Shown one piece after another: positions 9,019 to 19,620 of a stretch of DNA of 64,000 bases (its first letter is position 1; the number at the start of each line of letters is the position of its first letter). Made by a program: the position numbers and the translations under genes. The DNA comes from Selaginella moellendorffii. Lineage: Eukaryota; Streptophyta; Lycopodiopsida; Selaginellales; Selaginellaceae. The stretch is taken from NCBI RefSeq assembly GCF_000143415.4, contig NW_003314306.1:1309146-1373145 (forward strand). Reading direction: 5' to 3'. The notes under the pieces were generated by a model. That model was not told where the DNA came from, made no database searches, and saw only the letters and a list, made by a program, of their open reading frames with translations.

Positions 9019-9090
9019 GGGCATCTGGTCTACTGGTATGATTGTCGCTTAGGGTGCGAGAGGTCCCGAGTTCAATTCTCGGAATGCCCC
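9019..9090 (+). tRNA. tRNA-Pro (anticodon AGG), possibly slightly degenerate
   Basis: 72 nt. The loop TTAGGGT carries anticodon AGG. The T arm CCGAG/CTCGG encloses TTCAATT. The acceptor GGGCATC/AATGCCC has one C-A mismatch at the inner end, and the first pair of the anticodon stem is G-G. The D arm GGTCTACTGGTATGATT resembles plant tRNA-Pro. Those mismatches lower the chance that it is fully functional. Confidence 0.7.
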
Positions 9091-10470
9091 ATTCTGTTTT
9101 AGATGGTTGCAAGCATAAACTGTTTATGTTTGTCACCATCATCCAGAATAAAATTCCCTCCTGACACATAAAGTTCTAGAATGGAACGGTTCCTTCTATA
9201 GCTTGATGCCGTGTTTGATTTCTCCAAACTTTTCTGAAGCAGAGAAGCTAGGGAGAAGCTACCACAATCTGGAGCGACATGGAGAAGCTACGAGAGCGAA
9301 GCTCAACGGCGACAACACAGCTTGCAGCATGTCTCATCAATTCCATCGAGGTGGCAGCAAAGTCATTGTTATCACCATAAAAACTTCACAAAAGCACCGA
9401 CGTTTTCCATCCTGCCCAAGCACTACCAGTGTTCGAATAGAAAGTCTGGAAATGAGCTCGACGCACACTAAGAGGTAATCTTCACAGCGTGATTGGTGTG
9501 TGGCAACACCCGCCCACCCGCCCAATCTGCCAACAGATCAGGTTAAAGACAAAGAGCGCGCAACCTTTTGATGCCTGGCATACACTCGCCTGCAACTCTC
9601 CTTCCCCGAACCCCGCTTCATAACCTCCTTGCTTGGGACTTTCTGGACCGAAACGGCTGGAAGCTGCCAAACAGAACGGAGCATTCTCAGCGTAAGCGGT
9701 AGCTAACGCTTGACTGCGAGACTGATCTCCTTCACACCAAGTCCAGTCATCATTGACACCAGCCAGTCATCGTCCACATCTCAATACAAAATCGGAAAGG
9801 TCCAATGCCCCGGCGCTGCAGTGACCATAACATCTCTCTCTCTCTCTAGAAACATCCTTAAATGTAACTGTTGACCTATCGAATTTCCAATCACTCCGTG
9901 AGCGTGAGGCATGGTACCTTTGGATGCTCTCCGCTCCTGGATGTTAGTGGTGGACAAGGCAAAATATATCTTGCCCGGTCAATTTAGAAAGTTTAAACCT
10001 ACTTTGTGATGGTATTCCGCCCTGCCCGGGACGAAGACATCTCAGACTTGCATTGCCAAAATCATCAAAGATAATCCATGTAAACATTCAGCATTGCTCC
10101 ATGTAAACATTCAGGTAAAAAGATGGCGAGGTGGCTCCTGAAAAAGAAATAATAGGCAACCTGTCATCGATGGCTATAACTCGGAGCCCTCGTTCCAGAG
10201 GTGATGAGATGGATACAAACGTTCCTGTTTGATTGGCACATGGTACATTTCAATAGCGACGTACCAAAACCTTTGGAACATTGATGGGAAGTTTTGCTAT
10301 ATCTTGGTCTGCAAGGTAAGCATCAAAAACATTACAGCACGGACCTAGAAAGCTTACAAACTTGGAAAAACTTCCAAGTTACAGCAAGCGGGTAGAAAAC
10401 CCGAAGCTTGGATTTGCAGAGCCACACACTGCGTGCTCAATGCAAACCATCACGGCTTCGGTATGAGGTA
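9091..10470. other. Intergenic; no supportable gene
   Basis: Mixed composition with a short CT-dinucleotide run at about 9834-9848. Several open frames exist on both strands but none has a start, splice sites and a recognisable motif together. Confidence 0.45.
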
Positions 10471-10857
10471 TCAGGGACTGCTGATCTGGCCTCCTAGAAC
10501 TGGAGAGTCGTTAATTCCCCTGAGCAGCTCCCCCGGCTCCAATGGTGCCACAACGAGTGCCACGACATCATCGATGGGCTTGGCTGGGTCAAAGTCCAAC
10601 AACTCCTGGAGCCATAGTGGACGTATTCCACTCACGGTAGGCTTGAAGAATGGCGTTCATCGATGATGCACTCGCCTTATTACGCCAATGTGCTCAGCTC
10701 GGACGGAGATGGCCAACGTATGGTAAGGTCTCTTTTGGGATCCGGCGACTGCCAGCCGAGTTTTCGGCAAGATCATGGCGGCAGGAGGCGATTGTCACTC
10801 GCAGCAGTTTTCTTCCAGAGATTGAGCGTCCACTGATGTCAACTATAGCTTCGTCTC
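10471..10857 (-). pseudogene. Unrecognised coding fragments
   Basis: Two minus-strand stretches read like protein: about 10694-10857 (DEAIVDISGRSISGRKLLRV) and 10471-10635 (LWLQELLDFDPAKPIDDVVA, then LEPGELLRGIND), each ending in a stop. No convincing intron joins them and no start codon is seen. They may be exons or relics of one gene. The family is unknown. Confidence 0.25.
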
Positions 10858-11239
10858 CGGGGTAAGAGCCGGATCATAGAAAAAAGAAAAAAACGAAACG
10901 AAACAAAGATTGACGTCTCATCCTCCGATCTTTGGACCAGCCATAAACTGGCCCTCACTCTCTGGCTCTGGATTGGAGACCACTGTGTCTGTGATTTTCC
11001 CTCTCTACCAATCCATGTAGGTGAAGTTATTTCTGGACTTGGTGTAGAGAAGCCTGTCGTGAAACTCTGCTCTGCGAACACCATAAGCAAAGGACAGAGT
11101 GATCTAAGCGATGAGATCCCCGAGCCAACGGTGGCGATCGACAAGCATTTGCCCGCAAATAAAACCTTCTTAAATGCGTGTTCTCGTCTTACCGAGCAAA
11201 AAAGAAAGAAAAGTCAAGATGCAACTCCTTGTAGTAACC

Positions 11240-12063
11240 TCAAACGTCCCTGGAGTAGATCAATGCAGCAAGCCGCCTGTACATCCGCGGTGTTTCACTG
11301 AACTTGAAATCACATAAATCGCCTTCCACGCCCTCCTCAAACTCAATCTTGTCAACCTCAACATCACCAGTGATCCGACCATGGGACGGGTAGCCTCCCT
11401 CGGTTTTCGTGATGGGGTAACGTACCTTCGCGTAACACTTGAAGAAGGCCGGGCAAGTCTCGGGCAAGTCGTTAGGCGCCGGATGCTGAAGAGACAGCCC
11501 ATGGTTTTGCACCTATCAGCGTTGTCTCCCTCATTGTGATCTGGAACTTGGATGGGAGGTTCTCTTCTAAAGCGAAGTTAGTTGGTTCCGCCAGTGGCAC
11601 TGCCATTTGCCTGAGCTCCTCAACTGAAACATCCCAAATTCTCGAGCTTTAGCTAGATCATCCAAAAACCAATCAAGAACTTACAAGTTGTGGGGCATCC
11701 AACATAAAGTGGTAGCTTGGACGCACTTAGCCAGAGCCGGACTACTTTTATATCCAAGTTCTCCTCAAACGTGAGGAATGCGCATGGTTCCATGAGCCAC
11801 GCATGAGATTCCTTGACAGAGACAGTGTCACTTTGGCTAGCTTCCTCGCTGGCGAGGCCAAGATTGAAGTCGAGTGGGCGGTTCACTCGTCCCTCGTCAT
11901 AGGCCTCGAGCAGAAATTCGAAATCCCTGGGCAACTGTAAGCGAAAGAGCTAGTGTATACTAACCTTCCCAGCAGTAGGGGGTGGGGGCACGAGCTGTTT
12001 GACCAGATCGTAGAGCCAGCCATGGCCTTCTTTGCCCAACTTAAATGTGGTAAGGTATTTATA
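11240..12063 (-). pseudogene. Unrecognised gene, apparently 5'-truncated at the transposon boundary
   Basis: Readable exons on the minus strand: 11965 to about 12063 (KLGKEGHGWLYDLVKQLVPP), 11685-11934 (LPRDFEFLLEAYDEGRVNRP ... WLMEPCAFLTFEENLDIKVV), up to 11623 (FEELRQMAVPLAEPTNFALE), and 11240 to about 11500 (ETCPAFFKCYAKVRYPITKT ... MYRRLAALIYSRDV, stop). GT-AG signals separate them, but one 'intron' would be 30 nt and another junction needs a frameshift. No in-frame ATG occurs before the AT-rich transposon zone starts near 12070, although TATAAATA lies at about 12055-12062. I do not recognise the family. Either a decayed gene or one whose first exon was displaced. Confidence 0.4.
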
Positions 12064-13284
12064 GAGTAGTTTTGTTTTGTCAAATATCACTTTTGCATGG
12101 AGTTTCCATAATATGAAGGAGAATATAGAGTTTATATTTTTTATATTAATCTTAAATAATATGACATTCACTAAAGTAGTAATTTATATTAGTTAAGATA
12201 GGCGAGTAGAACATGCTTGGAATCTACATTTGTTATTTCAAAGGTAGTAGATCAATTTCCAATAGATTAACTTGTAGTTATAACTACTAAAGCAATAAAT
12301 AAGTTGATTCTTCAAAAATTCTTGAAGTTGGAAACACTCTGACTCTTTCATCTTAACTATTGATAATAATCTTTTGCTTACCAATAAAAGTATAATTTAA
12401 AATATTATTTTATGCTTACTTTAAAATATCTTTGCAAAATATGAAATATCATATAGAATTCCAAAAGGAAATCTAATTTTTTTAGAAGTCCTCAAATCTC
12501 AATGGAGTTTTAAAGCTCAAAAATGAATTCAACTATAATTCCTTTCAAAAAATTGCTTTTTTAGGATTAATATAAGTTAAATTTGAAAAATGATATCATG
12601 TTTCTAAATGGTATTGGAAGTGGAGTTGATCTCATTAAATGGATATAACAAAATATGGATTTGCAATACTTATGGGTGTGCTTTGACTATATATATTGAA
12701 TTCCCAAATAATCTATAATAACTACTATAGTGTATAACCCTAGGTAAATATGCAATTATTAAGTTATTATGATAATAATGTTCTCTTATGTAAAGTGTAA
12801 TTTACAATACAATAAACATTTTATAGTTTCATGAATGATGAAATGTAAACTAATTGGCAAGCTATTAAAATTGTCTACAATGGTGGTCTAAACAAAGTTT
12901 TTAAACTTTTAATTAGTTGAGAGAGGAATTGTCTTTTACATTAGGAGCAAAGTCTATATGAACATACACAAAAATGCATTTGAGTTAAATACTATGGTAA
13001 ACACAAATGGTTGTGTAGAAGTTTAATACAAATTCATATGTTTATAATTAGGTGGAAGTAATGTTTAGGAAAAAAAGTGATAAGCAAGTAAACCAATGCA
13101 ATTGACAGAGCTGCACCATCCTAAGTACAAATATGTCACTAAAAAGCAAAAAAGACTAATGCTTTCAAGAAACTAAGAGCCTAGGTACTTCCAAAACAAA
13201 GAACAAAAAATTCATAATATTAAATGGGTTATATGTTGATCTAAAGCAAGATATACAATTAAATGAGTTTATGCACTCTAGCTC
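12064..13284. other. AT-rich non-coding DNA
   Basis: An abrupt drop in GC from the flanking gene island. No open frame of note, no LTR pair or motif could be delimited. Probably old transposon debris. Confidence 0.5.
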
Positions 13285-13460
13285 TGTGAGTGCATGGAAT
13301 ATGGAAAAGGAATACAGAAAATGTGCATATCAATTAACCCAAAAGCCCTAACTTATATACAAGAGTGAGAGGTCCAGATTAAAACTAATCCGATGGCTAT
13401 TAAAATCCCACTATGCTAATATTAGTGTACGGCATTGTAGTTATACACTTGGCCCTCACA
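13285..13460 (-). repeat. 3' LTR of the decayed gypsy element
   Basis: 176 bp, TG...CA ends, clearly alignable with 16817-16983 (shared 'aatcccactatgctaatatt' core), with several indels showing age. Confidence 0.85.
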
Positions 13461-16400
13461 TCATCCCCTCCTCTCGGAATAATGGAAGACCATCAAGGTT
13501 CTTTTGTAGATGGGTCAGGACCTAGAGGAATGTCAGGAGGTGGTATTGGTGGATCTATAGGTGGTATTAATTATTCCTGATCCCTTTGTATGAAGTGTTT
13601 TAACCGTTGCACATGCACAATCTATAGAAGATCAGCCTGTTGGACGTTATGCCAAACCTTATAAACTTGTGGTCCAACTTGCCGCAACACTCAATACGGT
13701 CCTTTCCACTAAGCAAGGAGCCCCTTAGATAAACCACGTACCATAAGATGGGGAAAACAGATTAACACTAAGTCATCCACTTTGTACTCTGCAGGTGGAC
13801 GATGATGGGAGTTGTAGCACCATTGTTGTCCCACTTATACACAGCCTAAGTGTTTGGCAGACTCTGCTTGGACAAGTGGAAGAATGCTCATCAAATACTG
13901 ATCTCACGACCTAACATTGGCAACTCGTGGCAATCGTGAAGGTAAACCCAGTTCCGTTGGTAATATTAGATCATGATCATATAAGAGTTTATATAGTGAA
14001 GCACCATCAGAACTCTACACCCCTATGTCATATACATACCGAAAAAACAGTAAATAACCATCCCAATTCGAATGTTGAAAGTTCACATACTTCGCAATCA
14101 TCCCTTTGAACGTCTAAATAAGCCGTTCCACCAAACCGTTTGATTATAGATGATAAGCACTCATGAAAGTGTGGCGTATCCCCAACCGAGACGTCAAAAC
14201 ATGAAATGCCTCAGCCATAAATGCGAGACCATTATCTGAAAGAATCTGCTCTGGACAAGAATGCTGGAATACCACTCGATTGAGGAGGAAGTATTCAATA
14301 GCAATTGCAGAGGCGCTAGCAAGAGCACCAACTTCCACCTACTGAGTTAAATAGTTAGAAGTAATAATAACATACTCATTGCTAGCAGTGGATCGTGGAA
14401 AAGATCCCATAAAATCAAACACCACCAACTCAAATGGACGGTAAATTACAATTGACTTCAACCGTCCTTCTGTGGCATGAAGGGGAGTCTTATGAGCTTG
14501 GCACCAAATACAACTATACACATACCGGATAACATTATGTCTTATCTCCGGCTAATAGAAAGACTTGCATAACTTCTCAGTCACACAACAATATCCCATA
14601 TGCCCGCATAGAATAAAAGAATCATGGTGGGCATGGAGAAACCGTGGAATAAAGATGGAAGGCACCACTAACTGTAAAGGATCATTAGGATTTGTTCCCA
14701 CAAAATAAAGAAGGGCATTTTCAAAATGATATTAAGAATGTAAATGTCGGAATGGCAAGTCATTAGCAAGTGATGTAGGATTCTCAAAGCCATCTTGAAA
14801 CTTTCAAATCCATAGCTCAATCTTTTAAGCTTCGCGAACTTCCTCAAGAGAAGGTAGATCTTGCTCTGCATCTTGTGGACACTAAACATCAAGTACAACA
14901 ACCGCCAATAGCATAGAATCCTTGTTTAGAAAATCCACAGATGTTGGAACAACAGACTCGTCAAAAACATGAGAAGAGAGTGGAAAAGGAGAGAAGTTTG
15001 AGAAAGGGCATCAGCATCAGCCATAAAACTCCTAGGGTGATGAACAACATCAAAATCATATATCTGAAGCTTCAAAGCCCACCGAGCAATACAACCAATC
15101 AGGTTCTTTCGCTTCAATAATGAAGTAACTCACTTTCAAGTAATGTCCGAGAACCATGTAGATATGCATGAAGTTTCTCGAAACCCTAAATTGCTATTAA
15201 ACACTCTTTTTCTGTTGTGGAGTAATTCACCTCTGCTGGTTGTAATATACAGTTTATATACGTAATGGGATGGCACTAACTAAGCACACTCGGGCTTTCT
15301 TGCATTAAGACACCTCCAAGACTAATATCAGAAGCATCCACACTCAAAATAAAAGATCGAGTGTAATCAGGATATGCCAAAACCAAAGGAGTCATTAACA
15401 GCACTTTGAGATCCACAAACGCCTGCTCACAATCCATAGACCAGATGAAAGATGATATTGATGACTTCAGCAACACTTGCAACAATGCAGTGCGATAAAA
15501 AAAATGATCCACAAAATGACCGAGATACTGCACCTTGCTCAGGAAGTGTTACACATCATTCATACACTTTGGAATAGGGAACTTTAGAACAACCATAAGT
15601 TTGTCAGAATCAACTTGCAAACCCTCATGGGAAATATGGTATTATTCATGCAAGGTCCCTCTGTTACTCATGCGACTCCTCGTTTCCAGTGTCTAGACCT
15701 TCCACTGCAGCAGCACCAACAAAACTTTGTTGATGCCAAAGTCTCCACCCAGGAAATGGTGGCCGCCAATCTGGAAAATGCCGACAACACCAATAAATGT
15801 GACCAACTTCATCACATGCCCAACAACGAACATCACAGCCACAACCACGGCCTCGCCCTTGTCCTTGAACTTGAGCAGGAGCAGCATCAACCTCCATTGG
15901 AATAAGACCATCACCCATAAAAAGTGGAGTTGAAGGATGTGCAACGAGAAGTGGAAGAGGCGACATTTTACAACGTTGTGCCAATCGAAAAATATTGTCA
16001 AGGGTGGCAAGAGCAAGTGCATGCACAAGTCTGACAGGATCTTGACGAAGTGCTGGTCACAACATCCTTAGTTTGATCTGCTCCGGTATATTTAGCTCTG
16101 CACGAAACAAAGGACTTCAGAAACAAACGCCAAATTGCATCACCAACTCAGATGGCCTTTGGCGAAGATGATGCAATTGTTAGAAGACATCATCACAATC
16201 TTCGGCATGTTTAAATGCACGTTTGAAGACATTTGGGAGAACACTCCAATCCTCACAAGTGGCTGCGTTCAAACCATTGTACCACTACAACGCCATCCCT
16301 TGGAGACACATGGGAAACTCATATGAACATTAAACATCATCCCAAAAATTATATGTAATAATCACTGTGAAGTGATCGAACCCATGGTATAAATCATCCC

Positions 16401-16816
16401 TAGGATTCCCATGAAGGAACTCCGGCCGAACGTAAAGATTGGCACCAAGAGTAGGAGAAGTTGTACCATATGCCATGAATGCTGCCATTAGCTGAGTTTG
16501 GTTGTTCAATTGCAAACACATAGCATCAAACAATTGTACCAACTACTGCTGCAGAGTTAAAGGAGGAAATTGTTGATTTACCATGAAGATGAACAAAAAG
16601 GAAAGAGCAAAAAAAAAGAAATGACAAAAAACTAGAAGGAAAGGGAGATCTAAACAATGCAAAAAGCTAGATCTAAACCAAAATCCTGAAAAGAAAGAAC
16701 AAAAAAAAGGAAATGGAAAAAGCTAGATCTAGACGATACAAAAGCTAGATTTAAACCAAAATCCTAAATCCAAACACTCATCAAGGACAATCACAGATGC
16801 TCCTCACTTCCACTAA

Positions 16817-16983
16817 TGTGAGGGCATGGAATATGGAAATAAAATACAAAAAATGTACATATTAATTAACCCAAAAGCCTTAGCTTATATATAGAAGTAA
16901 GTAGTTCGGATTTAAACCAATATGACGGCTAATAAAATCCCACTATGCTAATATTATCGTAGCCGTACACTTGGGCCCTTACA
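16817..16983 (-). repeat. 5' LTR of the decayed gypsy element
   Basis: 167 bp counterpart of 13285-13460, followed outward by GCTC. No tRNA-complementary primer site is obvious at the inner edge. Confidence 0.85.
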
Positions 16984-16987
16984 GCTC

Positions 16988-17807
16988 CTTATTTTTGGGA
17001 CAATGATAATATAATAATTTTCCACAATAATGTGATAAGTTTATGTGATTCTGTCTAATGGAAGTTCTACATACATAGTTTGTTGTAGTTTAAACTATCA
17101 TATTTATCAGTTAAAGAAGGGGTGAATTTGACAAATTTGGAATTTTAAACTTTGGTTGAAGTAAATTTTAGATTTGAAGAAAACACTTTATAACTGTAAC
17201 CACAAGCTCAACCTTAGTACTTGTCTCAAGAAATTCTAAAAATAAGAAATAACAAACACCTGAAGATTACAAATAATGGAATGCTAAATTTAATAACTAG
17301 TATAAATACTAACTATTAAATAGCAAAATAATAATTTCTTCTGTAAATTAGGTGATAACACAAAACCTTTATTAAATAGCAACTATTGCAACTAAGATTA
17401 TATATTGGTAGTTTACACAAATCTAAAAATTATTAAAATTATTAAAATTATTAATTTTGTTTAAAATACTTGTGTAATAAATCTAAAACCTTGAAGGAAT
17501 ATTCTTTAATATACTAGAATAATCTAAGAATATTTCTATTAACACGTAGATGTTGCTCACCCTTTACTTGCCACCTACATGAGAAAAACCAAACATCAAT
17601 GAGGGAGAAAAGAATGGATGCCATTACTCAAGGTTTGCAAGAGATGCAAAGCAGTCCTAGCCACAACAACCTTTGCAAAGGAAAAATAAGTAAGCCTACT
17701 CCCACTAAGAGAAGAATGGTGTTCAATCTTGGGTGCATAGTGCATATGATGAGTTTTTGTTTAAAATATGCTTGTTGGAACTAAATTGATACACTATACA
17801 ACCAGGG
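16988..17807. repeat. AT-rich transposon debris
   Basis: About 17290-17540 resembles 37490-37700 in direct orientation (shared 'tattaaatag' and 'aggtgataacac'-like stretches). About 17575-17700 resembles 29325-29480 and reads as a gag-like remnant (MDAITQGLQEMQSSPSHNN). This identifies an interspersed repeat family but no complete element. Confidence 0.5.
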
Positions 17808-17886
17808 CAGGTAGCTCAGTGGTAAAGTAGTGATAAAGCACTTAACACTGGTGTAGGAGGTCTTGGGTTCAATCCCCAACAGTGGT
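17808..17886 (+). repeat. tRNA-like, SINE-head-like sequence
   Basis: A perfect A box (TAGCTCAGTGG) and B box (GGTTCAATCCC) lie about 53 nt apart, with a loop TTAACAC suggesting a Val-type anticodon. The acceptor ends do not pair and the central part is too long for a tRNA. Most likely a tRNA-derived SINE head or tRNA relic. Confidence 0.5.
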
Positions 17887-18310
17887 TTTCTCACTTGCTT
17901 GATTGCCAAGGTTGTCCAAGATTTAGCAGCTATCTTAACTGCAGATCGTGTCTTATCTTATCTATCGCAGGAAGGGCTTTGCTTGTCATCATTCCTGCAA
18001 AGGTCTCAACCACTGGCTAACCTTGCTGGACGATAAAGCATTCAATTGCTTGATATAATTTTTCTTGTGTCTTATTTTGCAATCAATTGCTCACATGCTG
18101 GAGAATGGTTTGTGAGTGATCAAGATCTGCTTGCTTCTCCCAAACGTCCTTTGCCTGTGCTCCGATACCATTTTAAACTTTGAGGTAGTTACACATTCTT
18201 CTCCCCTAACTACCACTTTGTATTTTCTCCATATAAATATTTACATGGTGTCCATGTTAGCTCGTGGATCCGATCTGGATATTTCTACTGTGCTCTTGTT
18301 GTAAATCTGG

Positions 18311-18406
18311 ATGAATAGCAGTAGACAAAAAGTGAGAAGAGGCAAGAGTCCTCTAGAAATGGACAAGAGCAGATGAGCAAAGAGATTGCAGATAGTGAGA
18401 AGGCAG
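18311..18406 (+). repeat. LTR fragment, inverted relative to 21130-21225
   Basis: About 95 bp here (aatagcagtagacaaaaagt ... gagattgcagatagtgag) are the reverse complement, with few changes, of 21130-21225. These are probably LTR pieces of one family inserted in opposite orientations. Confidence 0.7.
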
Positions 18407-18529
18407 AGAGAAGAGGAGGAAGAGAATTCACACCATAGTTGTCATACCGCAGCCTCTTATAAACCGGTCTAAGCCAGCTAAGCCCAGATTAGAACCTTAA
18501 CAGGCCATCCCCACTTGAGGTCCCCGGGG

Positions 18530-19620
18530 TGTGGCCTTAAAGATTTTTCATTGTTTGGTTTACCTTCTCTGTTTGGCCATCTGTCGATGGGTGGTATGCA
18601 GAGCTGAAGCTCAGCTTGGTCCCCATGATCTTAGAACCTGCTCAAGAATCTAGAATCTTCGGAGATTATCTCTGCCGGAAGGCCATGATACTGTACAATT
18701 CCCAAACAAAAAATCTCTACCACCTTTCGAGCATCTGCTGTCGTTGCCAGGTCAATTACCACCATGATGGCATCAAAACCAGCAGCCTTCAATCCTGAGA
18801 CAAAATCCATTGCTATTGATGCAAATGGAGCTTGAGCAACTGGGACGCTACTGTCTCTGTCTTGCACGCTCTTACCCAACTTTACTTCCCTCTGCATCCC
18901 GTTTCAATAGAACTGTCTCTTTATCGCAGCCAATGTGCTTGTCATTCCTGGATGACTGGAGAGAAGACGAGTGTGGCACTCCCCAAAGATTTCTTTACGG
19001 ATGTCTGATTGACTGCTAATGATGATTTTTCCCTTCCTCCACAGCAAGCCACCTTGAAGGCAATTTCTTGGTGCGTCTCATCTACAGATCCTGAGAGCCT
19101 ATTGAAGAGCACCTTGTGATAGACTGGAGAGCTGGTGTCCTTCGCGAAAAGCTGAGCATTAGCTGCAAAGATAGCTTCTCGAACATCTTCGACAGAGCAT
19201 CTGGAAGGATGTTTTTCTTCCTTGGCCGGAAGTCAATTGTAAAATCCAGATCTTGCAGCTTCTTGATCAATCGTCTCCGCTTTTTGTTGAGATGAGTTTG
19301 CTCCAGCAAGTACTTTAAGCTGTAGTGATCAGTCTGCAATGTGAATCTCATTGGCAGCAAGTAATGTTGCCACTTTTCCACCGCATGCATCATTGCAAGC
19401 ATTTACTATTTGTAAGTTGGCAGGCCAGCCTCTTGTGGAGAGAAGCAGTGACTCTTGAAGGCAATAATCCCATGTTCCTGCTTCAAAACCGCTCCTGTTC
19501 CTGCATCTCAGGCATCTGTCTCCACAAAGAATGAGCGCTCAAAGTTGGGAAGCTTCAAGATTGGGGCTGTCAGAATCGTCTCCTTCAATAGAGAGAGGGT
19601 ATGTTGATTTATCTCCTCCT
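18530..19620 (-). mobile_element. Ty3/gypsy pol fragment
   Basis: The minus strand gives RNase H (HYSLKYLLEQTHLNKKRRRL ... ILPDALSK, 19082-19402) followed by an integrase core (FASIAMDFVSGLKAAGFDAI and HGLPAEIISEDSRFLSRF, 18631-18897). The frames are broken by stops. The Gly-Leu-Pro and Asp-rich signature is that of gypsy integrases. Neither LTR could be delimited. Confidence 0.7.

Larger units (their letters stand above)
13285..16983 (-). mobile_element. Decayed Ty3/gypsy LTR retrotransposon
   Basis: Two similar LTRs, 13285-13460 and 16817-16983, start with TGTGAG and end with CA, flanked by GCTC on both outer sides (13281-13284, 16984-16987), a short target duplication. A purine-rich tract at 13461-13476 (minus strand) abuts the left LTR, so the element reads right to left. 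Inside on the minus strand: a gag fragment at 16330-16542, a zinc knuckle CWACDEVGHIYWCC near 15800-15830, RT-RNase H pieces at 15276-15533 (VDASDISLGGVLMQE) and 14926-15117 (DADALSQ), integrase pieces at 14339-14521 (CQAHK ... FELVVFDFMGSFP) and 14144-14338 (EQILSDNGLAF). Stops and frameshifts separate them, and much of RT is missing, so it is inactive. Confidence 0.85.

Noticed and set aside
17599-17784. Possible small gene
   Set aside because: Matches a second AT-rich locus at about 29.33-29.48 kb and reads as a gag remnant of a dispersed repeat.
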